64,000 nt of DNA from Amphiduros pacificus (Eukaryota; Annelida; Polychaeta; Phyllodocida; Hesionidae), in NCBI GenBank assembly GCA_949316495.1, contig OX439005.1, forward strand, positions 4,001,001-4,065,000, given 5' to 3'. Position numbers and translations under genes: made by a program. Under the pieces are notes generated by a model, which saw only the letters and a program-made list of their open reading frames with translations, searched no databases and had not been told where the DNA came from. Below, one piece after another: positions 16,506 to 28,700 of the stretch; positions within the stretch are counted from its first letter, which is position 1; each line of letters begins with the position of its first letter.

Positions 16506-19500
16506 TTAGGCTAATGTTCCACCTTCAGTGTCGTCATCTATAAACTGTATAGATTCATGTATTCCCACTGCCAAGCGGTCTGAGTCTGGCTGGCCATTAA
16601 TCTCAGCAGCCTTGTCCAGACACGGCTTGTACTCCGCCTCTCTGAGATAGAACCTGCGACCTAGCACCGAGAACGGGATCATCACCACGATGATCAGAAT
16701 GTGACATAATCCTGAAAACCAACAATAACACAGCAAAATTATATATTGAAATATATCGATATATTTATGGTCAGTGCATGAATAAAATTTATGAGAAATT
16801 GGTTACTCTCCAAAATATCAATCCAAATTAAAATATATTTCTACATTGAAGGTAAAAATGGCATTGTAATGGTAACACTGCAAATCAGAGAGTAGGAATA
16901 TCAGATATGATAGCATCAAAGACAAAAACTGTGTTATCAAACTGTAGTATCAAATTGAGATATCAAATTGTGATATCAGTTTATATTCATCTAATGTGCT
17001 CCCCAAAAGCCTTCAAAATACTTGAAAATCTGATCCACAAACACTTTACATGATAACATCTTTATTATCAAATTTCACACTGGACTTGTCTTGTATATAT
17101 GTTGAGAAATGCAACTTTTGTTAATTTACTTTTGCTGATTATCTTATATCTAATTTGTTCTTTGTGTACATACTGTCTGCCCGTTCAACACTGGCGAACG
17201 GATGGATACAGGGTATAGCCCCAAACTTCACGAGCAGACTGCACAGCAGAGCCAGAACACTCGTCACTATAAGCACCAGCTGCAGGGTGAAAAACTTGGC
17301 GCGGATGCTACAGAGAGAGAAAACAAACTTGCTGCACAAGGCTTTTAATCTCAAAATCCTTGTGTAAAGGATGGACTCTTTTCAGATACATTTTAGATTT
17401 ATAATTTCAAAAAACAAATAAGTGTTAGTCATAACATCTTTTCCAAGTTTCAAAATGCAGATAAGTTTTAATCATAAATGGTTGTCAAATCAAAAGAGTT
17501 GTTTCTCATGTGAAGTTCTTACCTGAAATCTTTGAGATTTGCCCCACAGACTCCAAGCAGTTGGTTGAGCCCATACATGGCAAACATAGTCGACATGATA
17601 TTAAGTATATTGATATACAGAGAAACACTGTACGGATTCACCTGCAAGCAAAAGTTTAAAAGTATGCGGTCACTCTATGATTTCTATGAATCTATGATTG
17701 TGTGGGAAAGGAATTAGATTGCGATGAAGCAATTAGATTTTTAGTTCCTAGAAACTAGAGCTCCAAGAAAAGCCTCCATTCCTCCCGCGCACCAGTATGC
17801 ACTTTCTGACTATAGAATCGTTAAATAACATACCAGATGCAAATTTTGCAATATTATACAACATTTTTTGCAATATTAGACAACATTGATATTTGGAATG
17901 AGAGAAAAATTTCAAAAGGGACTGAAATATTTTCATCTGAAACTAATCAAAGAGAAATACTTCATGATCAAAGCTTTCAAGAAATCAGATTCTCAAGCAA
18001 TTTCCTTGCATAGTATAATGTTTATACCCTACATTGTGATCAATGTTATTACCCATCATATTTCCTTTCTGAGCTGTCCGTTGAACACCAAGTCATCCAT
18101 TTAATACATAACAATAATGGTGGATTTCAAACATAAAGCTTGTATGTACCACAGTACCGTTACCACCTCTCATCAAAACATCGCCTAGAAAAATCACATG
18201 TGACCTCCATAAAACATAGCCGAGAAAAAATCACATGTGACCTCCATAAAACATAGCCGAGAAAAAATCACATGTTACCTCCATAAAACATAGAAGATAA
18301 AAAATCACATGTAACCTCCATAATTTGAATAACATATGTAAAATGTTAAAACAAGGTGAAACTACTAAAGTTCAAAATGATATTGGATGGAATGGCCATA
18401 CAACCAATAGAAAATAACCAATAGAATTTGTGTCTTCTGCCATTCTGATGTCTGGTTTAGAAAGTGATTATTTTTCATTCACATGTAAAAGCACAAGAAA
18501 TGTTAATTGGCACCATATTCTTTTATATTTATTACAGCTATATTTTGTGGCACTTGAATTATATAATCTCCATAAACTTGTTCAAACATATGACATGAAA
18601 CGATATAATGTAAAATATAGCTCCCAAGTAAGTAAACTAAATTTGTGAAAACACCTCACATATATCAAAAAAGCAGGTAAATATGTAGGAGAGAATGTAG
18701 ATTTACATACCGATTTACACCAGCAATATAACAATAATGGTGGATTTCAAACATAAAGCTTGTATGTACCACAGTACCATTACCACCTCTCATCAAAACA
18801 TAGCCGAGAAAAAATCACATGTAAAAATGAAAAATGTAAATATGTAGGAGAGAATGTAGATTTACATACCGATCCAGGATGGTAGAGTCCATCAGTCCAT
18901 AGCACTGCAGCTACCAACATCAGAATGGGCTTCAAAACAGCTGTCTGCAGAACTAACAACCGGATATTCCTTAACTTCTTCCTGCAATAAATCAAAAGAT
19001 TGATCAAAGTTAGTTTGGTGAATGATGAAAAAGTTGTAACAAAATGTGTGATTTACCAAAGTAGAAACAGATGAACTGTATTTAATTATTTTTTGTTTTG
19101 AATTGGTTTTATTGTGAGCATAATGATTAAATAAGAGCAATCATAAATAATTCCACTGGCATATAAGATTAAACAAATCTTTTGGTGCTTGCCAATATTA
19201 CAAAAATTGTTTTTTCTTTTAGAATTTCTTTATGCCATATGTTCATCAACACTTTAATGTCAAGGGGCAATGATGGCCATTCATTAAATATTCAGATCAG
19301 CAATTATAAATAATTTATTGGCATATAACGTGTTACAAATCTTCATGTATATTTTTTTTGTTTGCCTGAGCTGACATTAAAAAAATAGAGAGGAAAATAT
19401 CATATATATATAATAATACTAGGGACGATAAGATTGAAAGAATGTGTGCAAATCCTTTGACTGAGCTTTAGCCCCTGCCTCAAGGAAGGGGGCTGATATA

Positions 19501-22500
19501 GCGAGGAATTGTCTAAGCAGTCTGTGCTCATTATTAATATTCATAAATGCATTATAAGCATTGATAAGAGCAACACAAAACTGTGTGCCCAGTGTTGTGA
19601 GCCAGCAGACAGCTTAATTGTCTCACATTTGCTGAGAACAATAGGCACTGGCCTATTCTCCCAACATGTGATACTTTTGTTCCTTTGATCAAGAAGCTTG
19701 TAACACTGACTAAGATAGTCTTTAATAACTTGGGGAATTTTGGTAAAATTCTGAAGGTTATCCCTGTTTGGACTCTTACAGCATGAAAAGTGTTCATAAG
19801 GAATGATAACAGTCAAGTAAATCCTCCAAACCTGTCAAATATTAGCTTCGGGAGGTGGAGTTCCAGTCCCTTTATAGACCCTCACAACATAAAAAAGTTA
19901 TCTAAGGGATGGTACCAGTCAAGTAAATGCTTCAAACCTGTCAAATGTTAGTTTCAGGCTGTATGGACCCTCACAGCATAAAAGTGTTCATAATGAATAG
20001 TAACAGTCAAGTAAATCCTTCAAACCTGTCAAATATTAGCTTCGGGAGGTGGAGTTCCAGTCTCTTTATAGACCCTCACAACATAAAAAAGTTATCTAAG
20101 GGATGGTACCAGTCAAGTAAATCCTTCAAACCTGTCAAATGTTAGCTTAGGGAGACAGAGTTCAAGTCCCTTTATAGACCTTCACAACATAAAAAGTGTT
20201 CATACGGGATGGTACCAGTCAAGTAAATCCTTCAAACCTGTCCCAGTGTCGACCCTCACAACATAAAAAGTGTTCATACGGGATGGTACCAGTCAAGTAA
20301 ATCCTTCAAACCTGTCCCAGTGTCGACCCTCACAACATAAAAAGTGTTCATACGGGATGGTACCAGTCAAGTAAATCCTTCTAACCTGTCAAATGTTAGC
20401 TTATGGAGGCAGGCTCCCAGTCCCTGTATGGACCTTTACATCATAAAAGTGTTCATAATGAATAGTAACAGTCCAGTAAATCCTCCAAACCTGTCAAATG
20501 TTAGCTTAGGGAGGCAGATACAGCAGCAGCAGCATGGTCCCGTCCTGAGCCGCATCTCCCTTCCGGTCAGTTTCTGGACCATCTTCTTGGGTCCACCATG
20601 GTAGTCTGCTGTCAGGTGTACAAAGCAATATAGACAGTAACCAAAATACCTGCAAAATGTAATGATTACAACATTTCATATATAAACACCTGATTAATTA
20701 ATGGCTTGTTTTGTTTTTTGTTTATTTTGTTTTGATTGTTGTTTTTGTTGTTCTTGTATTTTGTTCATTTTTCATTTTTTTAAATTCTTTTTTGTTTTTG
20801 TTTTTTGTTTTGGGGGTGGGTGGTCATGAGAAGGGGTGTGTGTTATGGCAGGCAATTCTCACTTTGAAAGTAAGCTGGAGGTTATAAAGTATGACTCGAG
20901 ACCTCTCAGCAAATAAAAATTAGTTATTGGCATTATTGTAATAGAGTGACCATGAACCCACTTCTAACAATGAAAGAGTTCGAAGTCCAATAAACAGGGT
21001 TCAGGACTGACCGAACTTATTATGAAAGAGGGGCAATATATCAAAATATGTCAAACCTTCATTCCAACATTGATCAAACCAATTAAACATTACAAAAAGA
21101 TCATTATAAATACCAATATAATAGATCAAACCACTTAGAGAAGAGCATTTGTGTTTGTGTAACTTTGTTATTGGATCTTCTGTTTGAATGTGGAAATGAC
21201 ATCATATCTAACACCTTGGCTCAGTTTATTTCTAAAGATATTGTTATTGTTGAGAGAGGAGTCCACAGAAAATGACCCCGGCCATCTTTGCATTGTGAAA
21301 GGGTAGTCCCGGGGAGGGGTGGGGGGTGGTCTCTGGCATAGGGAAACTATGATAAGAGGAGGGGGGAGATGAATAAGAGGATTATATTATAAGATGATTG
21401 TAACACTCACGCTGCTGCCACCAGATCTGTGAGAGTTGAGCTCCGTGGCACCCAAAGAGCTAATAATGAAGTGAATGAAAACACCTACAAATAAACCACC
21501 CACATTAACCATGCACATCTGTTACATACAATATACGTGGATTGTGATTGTTTTCTTGAGAGAAATTAACAACGTCCTGGCCTGTCCTTGTATCTTATAT
21601 ATGAATAAATATGATTACTTTGATTTCATATATTGTATCAAAACTAAAGGAAAGATGCATGGTGATCGGGTTTTTTTATGTTTACGCTCCCAGAATGGGG
21701 AATGCCCTGCCCTTTCACATTAAAACTACAAATCATCAGATGGTTTTTAAAAGCATTCAGAACACACTTGTTTAAAAAGTAATATCTCCAAGCGCGACAT
21801 AAGGTCACCTATTACAGAAAAAAATCATCTTATAGGTATAATAGAAAGAAATACAAATTAGGTCAGCTATTAGAGAATATAAGAATTTATCTTACAGGTA
21901 TAACAGAAAGCACTGTGATGGTTTCTGCTCTTCTTCTGGGATTTTTGTAAAATTTGCTGAGGAATATACATTCTTCTACCAAGACACCTATTGTGACTAA
22001 GGTCACAACACTGCAAACGACAAGCACCAAGATTCCTAACAGAGATAAATCTGAAAAAAAAATCATATTTAAAAAAAAACAATTTAAAAAAAAATATGAT
22101 TATTTTGACTTAAAATTGGTAAAAATATAAGCTTTATTAAAAGTATATCTGGATATCTCATATACACTTTTGTTTCACTAAACCATATTATGCAAGGGTG
22201 TCATATAGTGAGATTTGTAGGTATGAAATGTGGTAATCAATACATTTACATCTGCGACACGTAACAACATTTCTGAACTGTCCTCGTACTATTTATACAC
22301 TTACGTTACGTCGGGACATAATATGCAAAGATATCTTATAAAATGGTATACATATAATTATTTATTTTTGAACTGCCCTCGTATTATATACACACTTAAG
22401 TTCCAGTCGACCATAATATGCAAGGATATCTTGTGAAATGATATGCATGTAAATATTTAATGTGCTTATCAATACAGACCATCCTTTTTGACCTGTCCTT

Positions 22501-22716
22501 GTATACCTAATATATGATTAAACACTTACGTTTCATCATGACGGCGGCCGTGGGAATGTCCGCGGCGCATTTCACCGTATTAAGGGCTTCTGTCACACTG
22601 GGCATCGTGGTCATATTGGACACATTCTGGACAACCATGCTCTCCAATGCTCTCATCCCAACTTTGTCCCCAACTGTTGTCATCTCACCACCGAGATATG
22701 TTTGGTTAGAATCCAT
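16506..22716 (-). CDS. SLC51A/OST-alpha-like transporter, paralog B (381 aa, complete)
   Basis: Eight minus-strand exons in transcript order: 22530-22716, 21896-22050, 21411-21484, 20491-20649, 18870-18981, 17523-17641, 17174-17307 and 16506-16711 (TAA stop). All junctions are GT/AG and in phase, giving 382 codons with stop. The family (Solute_trans_a; vertebrate OST-alpha) exports bile acids and steroid conjugates from basolateral membranes with a beta subunit. Features seen: a ~62-aa extracellular N-terminus with NQT, NVS and NMT glycosylation sites; TM1 with LVEEC; LWVPRSSTLTDLV, equivalent to human LWIPRS; TGPCCCCCICLP at residues 176-186, the family palmitoylated Cys cluster; IRAKFFTLQLVLIV; and a last TM followed by a short acidic tail. 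It lies head-to-tail downstream of paralog A. No OST-beta gene was seen. Substrate unknown. Confidence 0.9.
18105..18874. repeat. Intron 5 repeats: 37-bp units x4 plus a duplicated segment reaching the exon 5 donor
   Basis: In the intron after exon 5 of paralog B, four 37-bp units lie at about 18174-18322, each with the core ATCACATGTGACC or a variant. The segment before them (about 18107-18200) recurs at about 18727-18825. A 38-bp stretch at 18677-18714 recurs at 18837-18874. That second copy contains the exon 5 splice donor, so a decoy donor with a few exonic bases sits about 160 bp inside the intron. Confidence 0.85.
19809..20500. repeat. Minisatellite built on the exon 4 splice donor of paralog B, 7 extra copies
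   Basis: Copies of the exon 4 end plus the start of intron 4 repeat leftward from the true donor at 20490. CCTGTC, the reverse complement of the GACAG/G boundary, starts at 19831, 19937, 20025, 20131, 20237, 20311, 20385 and 20491 (true exon). Spacings are 106, 88, 106, 106, 74, 74 and 106 bp. Five of the seven extra copies retain at least 15 bp of exon sequence (CCTAAGCTAACATTTGACAG or a variant); those at 20237 and 20311 are shortened. Confidence 0.9.
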
Positions 22717-23287
22717 GTTTAAAGAAGCTTTCTTTCTGATATTACATTATTTTTGCTCTCCCAATGTGGTCAAGTGCTGCCGACAAATAATAAAAGATAT
22801 AGGTTATGCAAATAAGCTGTCATGATCTCTACCTTGTGTTAGTGTTAATATTTCATAATGTTAATGTGGTTTATCAAGATCGCAAAAATTATGATTATGA
22901 AGGAGCTTTGTTCCCAATGAACAAACCAAAAATGTAATTAAAATGATATAACAAACATATATTTTAATCATACATTATGAAACAATCTAATACAAATAAA
23001 TTAATGGTTAGATTAACATGAGAAGAAAAAACAGAAATAAAACTGAAATGTACTTTCCACACCTTCTGTTCCAAAGCGACTTCTGATATTAAACTGTTTT
23101 GATTGTGACGTTTCACCTGCTTATTTCCTTCAAGAAGTTTTGAACAGAAATAGCAAAAACGGCCTGGATTCTTTTCACAAATGTCAAAAATAGTTGTTTT
23201 CATTGGTGAGGTGTAAGTCCATAATAGCAAAAGTCCTATATATATAGTGTTACATCACTTATGATAAAATATCCCCCATACAAACCT

Positions 23288-23415
23288 CCTCACACCGGGC
23301 ACAGTTGGTAGAGCATTGAATCTGTGCCTTAAGTGTTACTTTCACACTGGTTAAAAGGCTCAAATGTCGATCTGATATGGCCGTATTTGCTAAAAGAGCC
23401 ACAAAAAACATTTCT
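23288..23415 (+). mobile_element. tRNA-derived SINE fragment
   Basis: CACAGTTGGTAGAGCA at about 23299-23314 closely matches the tRNA D-arm/A-box region. Downstream, TCGATCTGATATGGCC is shared almost exactly with the element at 36.7 kb, which itself has a tRNA B box. The two together define one SINE family. The B box is not recognisable here, so the copy is degenerate. Confidence 0.55.
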
Positions 23416-25139
23416 TAATTTTTTTACATACCTTCCTAATTCACATACTGCTGTTGCGCTATGCTACTCTTGTACCCTATCCATATCCATTCTGTCTATT
23501 CTATCTCGGATTGAGATGGAACCCTGTCCAGTCTAACGTTAGATACGTGGATATATGTCTATTCCAAAGATATCCAGGATAATCCGGAATCCACTGTGCC
23601 AATCCTCCAAGTGGGTACACACACCTCGTCCAGTAGGTTGGTCTTAAGCGATGTCATTAAGAGATTATTGCTCTTAACGCTACCCACACATCAGGACGTA
23701 CTCTCATCATGTGCGGGATACACTGTATGTAACCTATATCAGTAAGCGATATGAGGTCACAAGTGCATGCACTTATGTTTACTAATGTACATCCAGTGTA
23801 CAGATAGCGTTGACCACTCCACCATTCATGCATTAGTATTGTTTATGCTCGGTTACTTTAGCCTTGGAGTAATAATAATTACTTCAAGCTTCAGACAACA
23901 TAACATTTGTCCTCTATAATCATACGTATGTATATCTGTGGATTGTAAACCCCATTAACTGAAATATTTAATATGATTATCACATTTTTCAAAAGAGAAC
24001 AAAAACAACTAAAAATGATTCTGTGTGGTGTTAAAGTAAATTTACTGTTCTGATAAACTTGGATTTGGAGTTTGTTGTATTCAATATATTTTATATCTTA
24101 AAAAGTTATATCTTTGTTAATGTTTGATGTGTTTAGTTTTGTTATGTATGTAATGTAGGTTATAGATGTAAAAAGGATAAACAAATCAATGTACATATGT
24201 TAATACTGAATGTTAAGAACACATAGGTTAACTTCAGATTCATATATCAGCCTTTCTCTCCCACCAGATGTCACTGTGTGAATGGGTTCCATCTTTCACA
24301 CTCACTTCTGTTTACTTTGCGTTGATGGGTATATGTACAAACACACCAATTTGTATTATTATTTAAGCAAATGTGTTCAACAATGGATTAATGTTCAAAG
24401 TATGCAAGTCAAAGTATTCAAATTAACGTGTTAGAGTTGATATCAAGGCATAGATTTATGCTGATAAGTTACAGTGAGATTCTCTGCAAAATGAAACCAT
24501 CGACGCTAGGCATGATATCAATGATGTCTTGCTATTAGCAGGTCAAGTTTAACAAAAGATAAGACATGAAGTAATTGGAGACTGTGGAATAACTTTATTT
24601 ACATTAACAAATACGTGTGGTGGAGTTACAGAGACCAGGAGTGGTCCTCCTTAGCACGAAATACGATTGCGTATAAAGTATGCAGCCTATGATATAAATA
24701 CCTGAGATGCCGGCAAACAAGCTTTATCTGGTCAAATATAATATCAATTTCCACTGCTACTTATATTGGCACATTGGTCACTTTACATCAGCTATCACAA
24801 GTGACTCTCTGTGCTCTGATAAGCAGATGCATACCACACATAATGATTACTCTGTCATTATGACATATGAACAAAGATCACATAATGCTTAAATATATAA
24901 ACATAGTATAATATTATTGATAAATATCACTGTTTTATCTTGTGTAAGTTGATTCACACTTTTGTACAAGGATTTTTCAAAACTAGAAAAACAAACTTCA
25001 TTATTCATTACCAGATCATAATTTTATGATTATATGATAGAATTTTGCCAAATATTATCATGTAATATGTCCAGAATATTCAAGACTAGAAACACACTGA
25101 AGCACCGATAGAAGCACAGTTGAAATATAAAGATAATGG

Positions 25140-25169
25140 CTATGTGATATTTCCGGAAATATCACATAG
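25140..25169. other. 30-bp perfect palindrome centred on TTCCGGAA
   Basis: The 15 bases at 25140-25154 are the exact reverse complement of 25155-25169 with no spacer; the centre is TTCCGGAA. It lies in paralog A's likely 3' flank. It could be a dimer-binding site (STAT- or ETS-like core) or a hairpin. Confidence 0.85.
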
Positions 25170-25528
25170 AAAATGAGAGAAAATGTTATAAGATTAAATA
25201 ACTGTTTTTTTTTAAATTTCTAACCTCTTCTGTGAAATTAATTCACACCAGTTTTCATTACAAAACAAATTGAGAATTTTCTGATCTCACTGGTGAAAAG
25301 TGAAAAGTATATATTGTACAAGTTGAATTTATTATTTGTTCAGTAAAAAGATAGAAAGGTTCAAGATCCCATTTACTCTATGAACAGTGTTTGTTTTTAT
25401 ATCATGATGAAGGTTGACCTTCAGATAGGAAGATCTCTCCTATACGACGAAAGAGGATAACTGAGTTTCTCACTTAGTATCTCATGAAATTATGAAATCG
25501 AAATCGAAAACCAAATCCAGTGTGAAGG

Positions 25529-25703
25529 ATTCTACTGTATGGTTCTACAGTATGGTTCTACAGTATGATTCTACAGTATGGTTCTACAGTATGGTTCTAC
25601 AGAATGGTTCTACAGAATGGTTCTACAGTATGATTCTACAGTATGGTTCTACAGTATGATTCTACAGTATGGTTCTACAGCATGGTTCTACAGTATGGTT
25701 CTG
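25529..25703. repeat. 13-bp tandem repeat abutting the paralog A stop codon
   Basis: About 13 copies of a 13-bp unit (GTATGGTTCTACA and variants) end one base before the TAG stop of paralog A (25704-25706 on the minus strand), so they form the start of its 3' UTR. An open frame through it on the plus strand is a by-product. Confidence 0.9.
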
Positions 25704-28700
25704 CTATGCGAAACTGTCATCAGGTACTTCATCCAAGTCCAGGTACTTTCCCTTCTTGGACTTATGTTTATCAGTAATATCATCGGTCTTTTCCTCCATC
25801 TTGGAGAATTTTCCCTTCTCGGACTTAAATCTTTTAGATTTCTCTCTGACGTCATCGACCCTTTCTTGGAGCTCACATTTATCACTGATGTCGATAGAAT
25901 TATCCTCTTTATCATAGCATTTATCACCGATATCATCACTCGTTTCCTCCATCTTGTGGTACTTCTCCTTTTGTTTGTGGACTTTTCCTTTCTTGGACTT
26001 TTGTTTATCACTGATATAATCGGTCATTTCCTCCATCGTGTGGTACTTTTCCTTCTTGGACTTGGGCTTTTTAAATTTGACTCTAATGTCAGTGATATTT
26101 TCGTTAGCTGTTTCCTCTTTATCACTGATATCCAGAGTTTTTTCCTCTTTCTCATAGTTTACATTACTGATTCCTTTTCCTGATTCCTCTTTCTCATAGT
26201 TTACATTACTGATTCCTTTTCCTGATTCCTCTTTCTCATAGTTTACATTACTGATTCCTTTTCCTGATTCCTCTTTCTCATAGTTTACATTACTGATTCC
26301 TTTTCCTGATTCCTCTTTCTCATAGTATTCATTACTGATACCTTTTGATGTTTCCTCTTTTTCAAAGCAATTATCACTGAAACCATTAGCTGTTTCGTCA
26401 CTCTCAAAGTGTTTATCACCATCACCATCAGCTGTTCTCTCTTTCTCAAAGTATTTATCACTGAAGCCATTAGCTGTTTCCTCACTGAAGCCATTAGCTG
26501 TTTCCTCATTCCCATAGTATCTTTCACCAAAGTCATGAGCGGTTTCTTCCATTTCTTCCTGATCAGGTTCCTCTTCTGTATAGCTCTCACTGGTGATACG
26601 ACGGTAGTACATCCGGGCAATCAACGAGAAGAAAAGCATCTCCAACACCAGCAGAAAACACCGAAGTCCTATAGAATAGCAAAATAAGTGCTATTAGCAA
26701 AATAAGTGCTATTAGCAAAATAAGTGCTATTAGCAAAATAAGTGCTATTAGCAAAATATATTGTATTAGCAAAATATATTGTATTAGCAAAATAAATTAT
26801 ATTTGCAAAATAAATTATATTTGCAAAATAAATTATATTTGCAAAATAAGTTATATTTGCAAAATAAATTATATTTGCAAAATAAATTATATTTGCAAAA
26901 TAAATTATATTTGCAAATAAATGGAAAATGTCAGAAAAAAACGAAGTCAATATCATGATAAATTCTATTAGCAAAATAAATCCTATTAGCAAATGAATTG
27001 ACAATGTCATTATCAATATATTGGGTAAATATAAATCAGAAATGTATTCTAAATTGAGGGGAATGGTTTGTTAAAGTTGAACGTAGTACTCTTTGGTACA
27101 GACATGCAAAATGATGATTGGCATGTCAGTTTATTTCAATCAGATGTATTCACCCATTTTGTGTCTTTCTATTATTCTCTAGATTCCAAAACTGATTATT
27201 TTTCTGTATGTGCATTTGTGTCCACATTATTAATGTTTTCTCTTCACAGCTTACAGAATGATAGTCATCATATCAGCTATCATGTCTGTAAATGTTACCC
27301 AGCATGCATTGTACACCTGGTGGATCACAAATGTTGAAACTCAAGCAGTGAGAATTAAATAGCATCCTTAGTGTCTGTGACCTTTTGAAGAACAGAGCAA
27401 ATTAAAGACAAAATAAGTCCAATCAATTAAAGGCTTACATTGCTTATGAACTATCACTTGATAAATGTTTTGTCTGGGTTCATCAAAACTTCATATATAC
27501 AAAAAGTGAATGAGTTAACATCACAACCTATGTATGAAGATGACAGGGTAATTCTATATATGGGTACAGAAAAGTGAAAAATAACACACAGGAACAGATA
27601 AGGTGAAAATAACATACACAGATACAGAAAAGTGAAAAATTATACACAAAAACAGAAAAAGTGAAAGATTATACACAAAAACAGAAAAAGTGAAAAATAA
27701 CATACACAGATACAGGGAAAGTGAAAAGTATACACAAAAAACAGAAAAAGTGAAGAGCAACATACACAGAAAAAAGTGAAAAATTACAAACTTTGTGACA
27801 CTGCCTCGGCTTCCAAAGGAGGTGAACATTCTATGACATCAGAAGCAAGAAGAATGGAGAGCACAATCTTCTGGATATTGTCCAGCAACAGCACCATCTG
27901 GATGCAGTAAAACTTGGCCCGGATATGGATGTGTCGCAAAGGCTCCTGGGAGATTCGAAACAGAAGGACGTTGCCATATACTGCAATGGCGGTGGAAAAA
28001 AAACTAGCATACGTGACGATGCTGTTTGCTATTGATGCATTCTGAATGGACTGGAAAATAAAATGGAACTTTTGTATATGATTAAATATCATTTTATCTA
28101 AAGTTGAGCAATTAAATATTTATACAACTGTTCTAATGTCATAAATATGTTATTGAGCAAGTGGTTGTGTATAGATATTATTACGATTGTAATATCAGAT
28201 TAAAGGAAGGTAAATTTATTAACTAATTAACTAAAGATTAAATTTATAAAGAGTTATTTGAACCGACAGCATTTTATGGGTTTTGAGGGTATATCTTTAG
28301 TTCTAAAACTAGAATTTAGAGCGTTGAACATCATGACAGCCAATAACACATAATGAACGATTGCCATATAAGCAGTTAATTCTGAGTAATATATAATCGG
28401 CAACCAATAGACATTCTTTGTTGGCTTATGATTTACCTACCCCTCCAAAGTACTGGGGTCCATAATCCACCGACAACACACCTACTATATACATTGTGAA
28501 CGGCTCCACAAAGCTGAACTGCATGACCATCCCCTCAATAATCAACATTCGAAATCTGAAACAAGCTTTAAATATCATTATATTCAGTAAACACATTTTT
28601 GACAAATACACTGATACAATTGTCTTTTTGAATGATCATAGTGTGCAGAATTTGTATCATTAAAGCCAATAGAATGGCTTTAGATTTTTGATTTGTGGCA

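Larger units (their letters stand above)
22717..25528. other. Intergenic between the two transporter paralogs
   Basis: About 2.8 kb of AT-rich DNA. It should hold the paralog B promoter next to 22716 and the paralog A 3' UTR near 25.3-25.7 kb; TTTATT at 25328-25333 is a possible minus-strand poly(A) signal. It also holds a SINE fragment, a 30-bp perfect palindrome, a CTCF-like 12-mer at 24261 and a 14-bp palindrome AAGTGCATGCACTT near 23762. No gene was seen. Confidence 0.5.

Noticed and set aside
25578-26183. 201-codon plus-strand frame rich in FITDI repeats
   Set aside because: It is the antisense shadow of the paralog A coding repeats.
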